DNA of 64,000 nt from Limnochorda pilosa (GTDB taxonomy: Bacteria; Bacillota; Limnochordia; Limnochordales; Limnochordaceae), in assembly GCF_001544015.1 (NCBI RefSeq), contig NZ_AP014924.1, forward strand, positions 310,001-374,000. The letters run 5' to 3'. Each line of letters opens with the position of its first letter. Positions within the stretch are counted from its first letter, which is position 1. Positions 61,780 to 64,000 of the stretch are shown here, piece by piece. The position numbers and the translations under genes are program-made. The notes under the pieces are model-generated. The model saw only the letters and a list, made by a program, of their open reading frames with translations. It was not told the origin of the DNA and ran no database searches.

Positions 61780-61804
61780 AGCGGAAGAACCCTCCAGCCA
61801 GCAA
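61775..61804 (-). promoter_or_regulatory. Sigma-70-type promoter of the UGSC gene
   Basis: Minus strand: TTGCTG (61804-61799), 18-base spacer, TATAGT (61780-61775; 5 of 6 match TATAAT). The expected start site is near 61767, leaving a leader of about 75 bases before ATG 61693. Confidence 0.55.
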
Positions 61805-62378
61805 TGACAGGGCGATGGCACAGTGGTTGCCGGTCGATGACACGACTCTCGGGGTCCGTGAAGTTTCGCCGAGCCTTCGGCGCGGGCGTTGCCTTCATGG
61901 ATCCTTCCGCCATCGCTCCGGATCGCTTCGAGCCGCTGCTTCGGGGTGCGCAGGCAGGTACGTGTGTCGAGAGGGTGAGGAATCTAGCGCATGTGCGCGC
62001 AAAGCGGCCGTCATCTGTGGGCAAGCCAAATGCAACGGTGCGGTAATTGGAAGATTGAGGGTGCTGCGCTATACTCGCCACGCACGCGCGATGGCGGAAT
62101 GCCACTTGTGAAGAATAGAACGTCGAGTCAGCAAGAGAGCGTCCATTCAAGAGAGCGTGCAGGAGGGCAACGATGACCGTCGGGTAGCGCCAGGGTTTGG
62201 ATGAGCCCGGGGCAGCTGCTAGGAATGGGGGTCAGCTCGATCCGGTGGATAGGCGTCCGAGTCCGGTGAACCCCCGGGGGGAACGTTGGCGTGCATGGGG
62301 CGGGGAAGCACCGTCATGTCGCTGATCATGACTCGAACAACCATCATCCTGGCTTAAGAGAAGGAGTGGCGAACCAGC
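61805..62378. other. Intergenic region between the divergent UGSC and UshA-like genes
   Basis: About 570 bases, no gene seen. It contains two direct repeats AAGAGAGCGT at 62133-62142 and 62149-62158 (16-bp period) and a small reading frame after GCAGGAGGG that stops after four codons. It should hold the promoter for the plus-strand gene at 62379. Confidence 0.5.
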
Positions 62379-63338
62379 GTGGACGCTCGTCCGTTATCCA
62401 GTAGATCATGGCTGGCGGGTCGTCGGGGTATGGCCGTCCTCTCGGTTGCACTCTGTCTCCTGGCGTTTCCGGAGCCGGATGCTGGGGCTCAGGGAGCGGT
62501 GCTTGTCGGGACAGTGGCCGTCGGAGGACAGGTGGAACCGTATCAAAGTATGTCTGGTGACGAGCTCGGTGGGTTGGCCCACCGTATCGGGTACCTGAAT
62601 GCGCTCGCGAACGCGGGTTCGAAGCCTCTCTTCGTCGACGCGGGGGGCGGGTTCTTTGCGGATGCAACAGTGGCCCAACTCACGCCCGACCCGTCCATCA
62701 TGACGGCCATGTTCATCGCGAAGATGTACGAGGAGATGCGAGCGGTGGCCGTCAATGTGGGACCCTCGGACTTGGCGTTCGGGCTTGACTTCTTGGAGGA
62801 GCTCGTGGCCACCTACGAGACGCCGTTCGTTTCGGCCAACCTGACGTCGACGTCAGGGACCGCTGTCTTCGATCCTTATCGGATGGTTTCCGTGGACGGT
62901 GTCAACGTCCTCGTGACCGGACTGTGGACCAGCACGGAAGGGTCAGCGATTTCGCGGGCCACGGGCTACCAGGCCGTGGTGCAAGATCCTGCTCGGGCAC
63001 TGCGGTCTGTCATCCAGTCGGCAGGAGGACAGGCGGACTGGATCGTTCTCATGTCACAACTGTCACCCAGCGAGGAGCTCTCGATCGCGCAGGCGTTTCC
63101 CACCGTTGACCTCATCCTGAGCGCACCGAGTGGCGGGAGCGATCCGGGTGAGGAGTCCGTCGGCGACGTCAGGATCCTCAGGATTCCACCTCGGGGCGGC
63201 GCCGTCGGTACCTTCGATCTGGAAGAGGAGCGCGGCGAGATCGTATGGCTGGATACAGCCGAGGTTGCCGCGGACCCGGAGTCGGCGCGTACCGTCGAGG
63301 AATTCCTGGTGGAGCTCCACGAGAAGTGCGGGTGTTGA
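62379..63338 (+). CDS. Exported UshA/5'-nucleotidase-like protein with degenerate metal site and C-terminal CxC
   Basis: 319 residues. After a signal peptide (MAVLSVALCLLAFPEPDAGAQ; GTG 62379 or ATG 62430 start) comes a calcineurin-type phosphoesterase fold: GGLAHRIGYLNAL, LFVDAGGGFFAD, MRAVAVNVGPSDLAFGLDFL, TPFVSANLTSTSG and VLVTGLWTS. The metal-binding residues of active enzymes (N-D-x-H-G, D-A-G-D, G-N-H-E/D) are not conserved: TVAVGG, DAGG and GPSD stand in their places. The protein ends E-K-C-G-C. I recall related proteins grouped as UshA-like (seleno)proteins, which fits its place beside tRNA-Sec; this is from memory and unverified. Probably non-catalytic as a nucleotidase. Confidence 0.65.
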   Translation: MDARPLSSRSWLAGRRGMAVLSVALCLLAFPEPDAGAQGAVLVGTVAVGGQVEPYQSMSGDELGGLAHRIGYLNALANAGSKPLFVDAGGGFFADATVAQLTPDPSIMTAMFIAKMYEEMRAVAVNVGPSDLAFGLDFLEELVATYETPFVSANLTSTSGTAVFDPYRMVSVDGVNVLVTGLWTSTEGSAISRATGYQAVVQDPARALRSVIQSAGGQADWIVLMSQLSPSEELSIAQAFPTVDLILSAPSGGSDPGEESVGDVRILRIPPRGGAVGTFDLEEERGEIVWLDTAEVAADPESARTVEEFLVELHEKCGC

Positions 63339-63375
63339 GTGAGTCGGGGGAGGATGGGTTGCTGGCGCGGTGCAG

Positions 63376-63474
63376 GGAGGTGGATGAGTCCCGGTGGGCT
63401 CCCCGGTCCTCAAAACCGGTGGCGCGCCGCTGCGAGCGGGGCGCGGTGGGTTCGACTCCCACGCACTTCCGCCA
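63376..63474 (+). tRNA. selC: tRNA-Sec (anticodon TCA)
   Basis: A 99-base tRNA with encoded CCA. The acceptor stem is GGAGGTGG/GCACTTCC (8 positions; the eighth is a G-G mismatch), with a 6-bp D stem (GAGTCC/GGGCTC, 4-base loop), 5-bp anticodon stem with loop CCTCAAA and anticodon TCA at 63410-63412, a long variable arm (63420-63445) and a 5-bp T arm (GTGGG/CCCAC, loop TTCGACT), then discriminator G. The 8+5 arrangement, long D stem and long extra arm are diagnostic of bacterial tRNA-Sec. It lies 23 bases upstream of selB and 37 bases downstream of the UshA-like gene. Confidence 0.97.
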
Positions 63475-63497
63475 ACTCTTAAGGACGGGGTACGCGG

Positions 63498-64000
63498 ATG
63501 CAGACTCTGTGCACGGCGGGACACATCGATCATGGAAAGTCCGCCCTCGTGAGGGCGTTGACCGGGATCGATCCCGATCGCCTTCGAGAAGAGAAGGAAC
63601 GGGGCCTGACCATCGATCTCGGATTCGCCTGGCTTACGCTGCCAAGCGGGCGGACGGTGAACGTGATCGACGTCCCTGGACATGAGGATCTCATCAGAAA
63701 CATGCTGGCCGGGGTCAGTGCGGTTGACGCGGTGCTTCTCGTCGTGGCCGCGGACGACGGCGTCATGCCCCAAACGCGGGAGCACCTGGCCATCATGGGC
63801 CTGGCGGGTGTCTCAAGCGGCGTCGTGGCCCTGAACAAGATCGACGTGATGGACGATCAGGAGTGGATCGACCTTGTGGAGGCGGACGTGAAGGAGGCTT
63901 TAGCCGGTACGCACTTGGCGTCCGCCGAGGTGGTACCGGTGTCGGCCCGCTCGGGCAAGGGTCTGGAGCGCCTTCGCGCGACCCTTGACGAGACGCTCGC
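63498..64000 (+). CDS. selB: Selenocysteine-specific elongation factor SelB, N-terminal part
   Basis: ATG 63498 opens a frame that runs off the window, with 167 complete codons visible. The GTPase domain has G1 AGHIDHGKSALVRALTG, the switch-I segment EEKERGLTIDLGFAWL (SelB-type I-D-L-G-F), G3 DVPGHEDLIRNMLAGV, G4 NKID and G5 VSARSGKG. SelB brings Sec-tRNA to UGA codons that carry a SECIS hairpin, which its C-terminal winged helices (not visible here) recognise. Its position directly after tRNA-Sec, with Sec-encoding genes beside it, confirms a working selenocysteine system. Confidence 0.96.
   Translation, partial: MQTLCTAGHIDHGKSALVRALTGIDPDRLREEKERGLTIDLGFAWLTLPSGRTVNVIDVPGHEDLIRNMLAGVSAVDAVLLVVAADDGVMPQTREHLAIMGLAGVSSGVVALNKIDVMDDQEWIDLVEADVKEALAGTHLASAEVVPVSARSGKGLERLRATLDETL

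Noticed and set aside
63300-63360. Reading the TGA after Cys-Gly-Cys of the UshA-like gene as selenocysteine
   Set aside because: The continuation runs directly into the tRNA-Sec gene, has no conserved look and no SECIS hairpin at the right distance; the TGA is a normal stop.

Overview
The window is 64 kb of high-GC bacterial chromosome (roughly two-thirds G+C by eye). Ribosome binding sites are strong GGAGG-type, GTG and TTG starts are common, and the gene mix is Sec/Tat-exported binding proteins, ABC transporters, a DMSO-reductase-type respiratory operon and a selenocysteine system. This fits a high-GC, deep-branching member of the Bacillota (Limnochordia- or Symbiobacterium-like), but no 16S rRNA or ribosomal marker is present to confirm it. 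No complete insertion sequence, integrase, phage gene or CRISPR array was seen.

Layout. 1-7.8 kb: the C-terminal part of a NarL-type histidine kinase, remnants of an older respiratory locus (NrfD tail, frameshifted receiver, frameshifted TorD chaperone), then an intact molybdoenzyme operon (catalytic subunit, FeS subunit, membrane anchor, TorD chaperone). 7.9-15.1 kb: a decayed stretch (epimerase remnant, protease-like gene with an internal TGA, DinB gene with an amber codon), then a thioesterase, aminotransferase, PadR regulator, DinB protein and acyl-CoA synthetase. 15.2-24.8 kb (minus strand): a carbohydrate operon with ROK regulator, PIG-L deacetylase-like protein broken by a 110-bp tandem duplication, sugar ABC transporter, PfkB kinase and an argininosuccinate-lyase-like enzyme. 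25.0-29.7 kb (minus): a complete branched-chain amino-acid-type (Liv) ABC transporter.

30.1-45 kb: housekeeping and small-molecule genes (SDR, EVE protein, quinone oxidoreductase, LysM protein, a nitrate/taurine-type ABC transporter, an orphan MetQ, AlkA-like glycosylase, AroA, exonuclease, metallo-beta-lactamase-fold protein, RtcB) with several short gene stumps (cupin, Phd-like antitoxin, amidohydrolase, GH51). 45.4-50.8 kb: a second sugar ABC transporter with a ROK stump, and a YceI protein. 51.2-58.5 kb: an ArsB-type permease, then a glcD-glcE-glcF-MFS operon for oxidation and uptake of 2-hydroxyacids.

58.7-64 kb is the most interesting region: a selenium island. It holds selD, itself a selenoprotein gene (in-frame TGA at the active-site cysteine position); a long minus-strand gene of the UGSC selenoprotein family, with a TGA in the motif Cys-Asp-Sec-Gly-Ser-Cys, a predicted signal peptide and a C-terminal fusion to a second, uncharacterised domain; an exported UshA-like protein with degenerate metal ligands; tRNA-Sec (anticodon TCA); and the start of selB. 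Both TGA codons are followed by strong hairpins of bacterial SECIS type. A conventional ORF caller would truncate selD and split the UGSC gene into two fragments. selA is not in the window.
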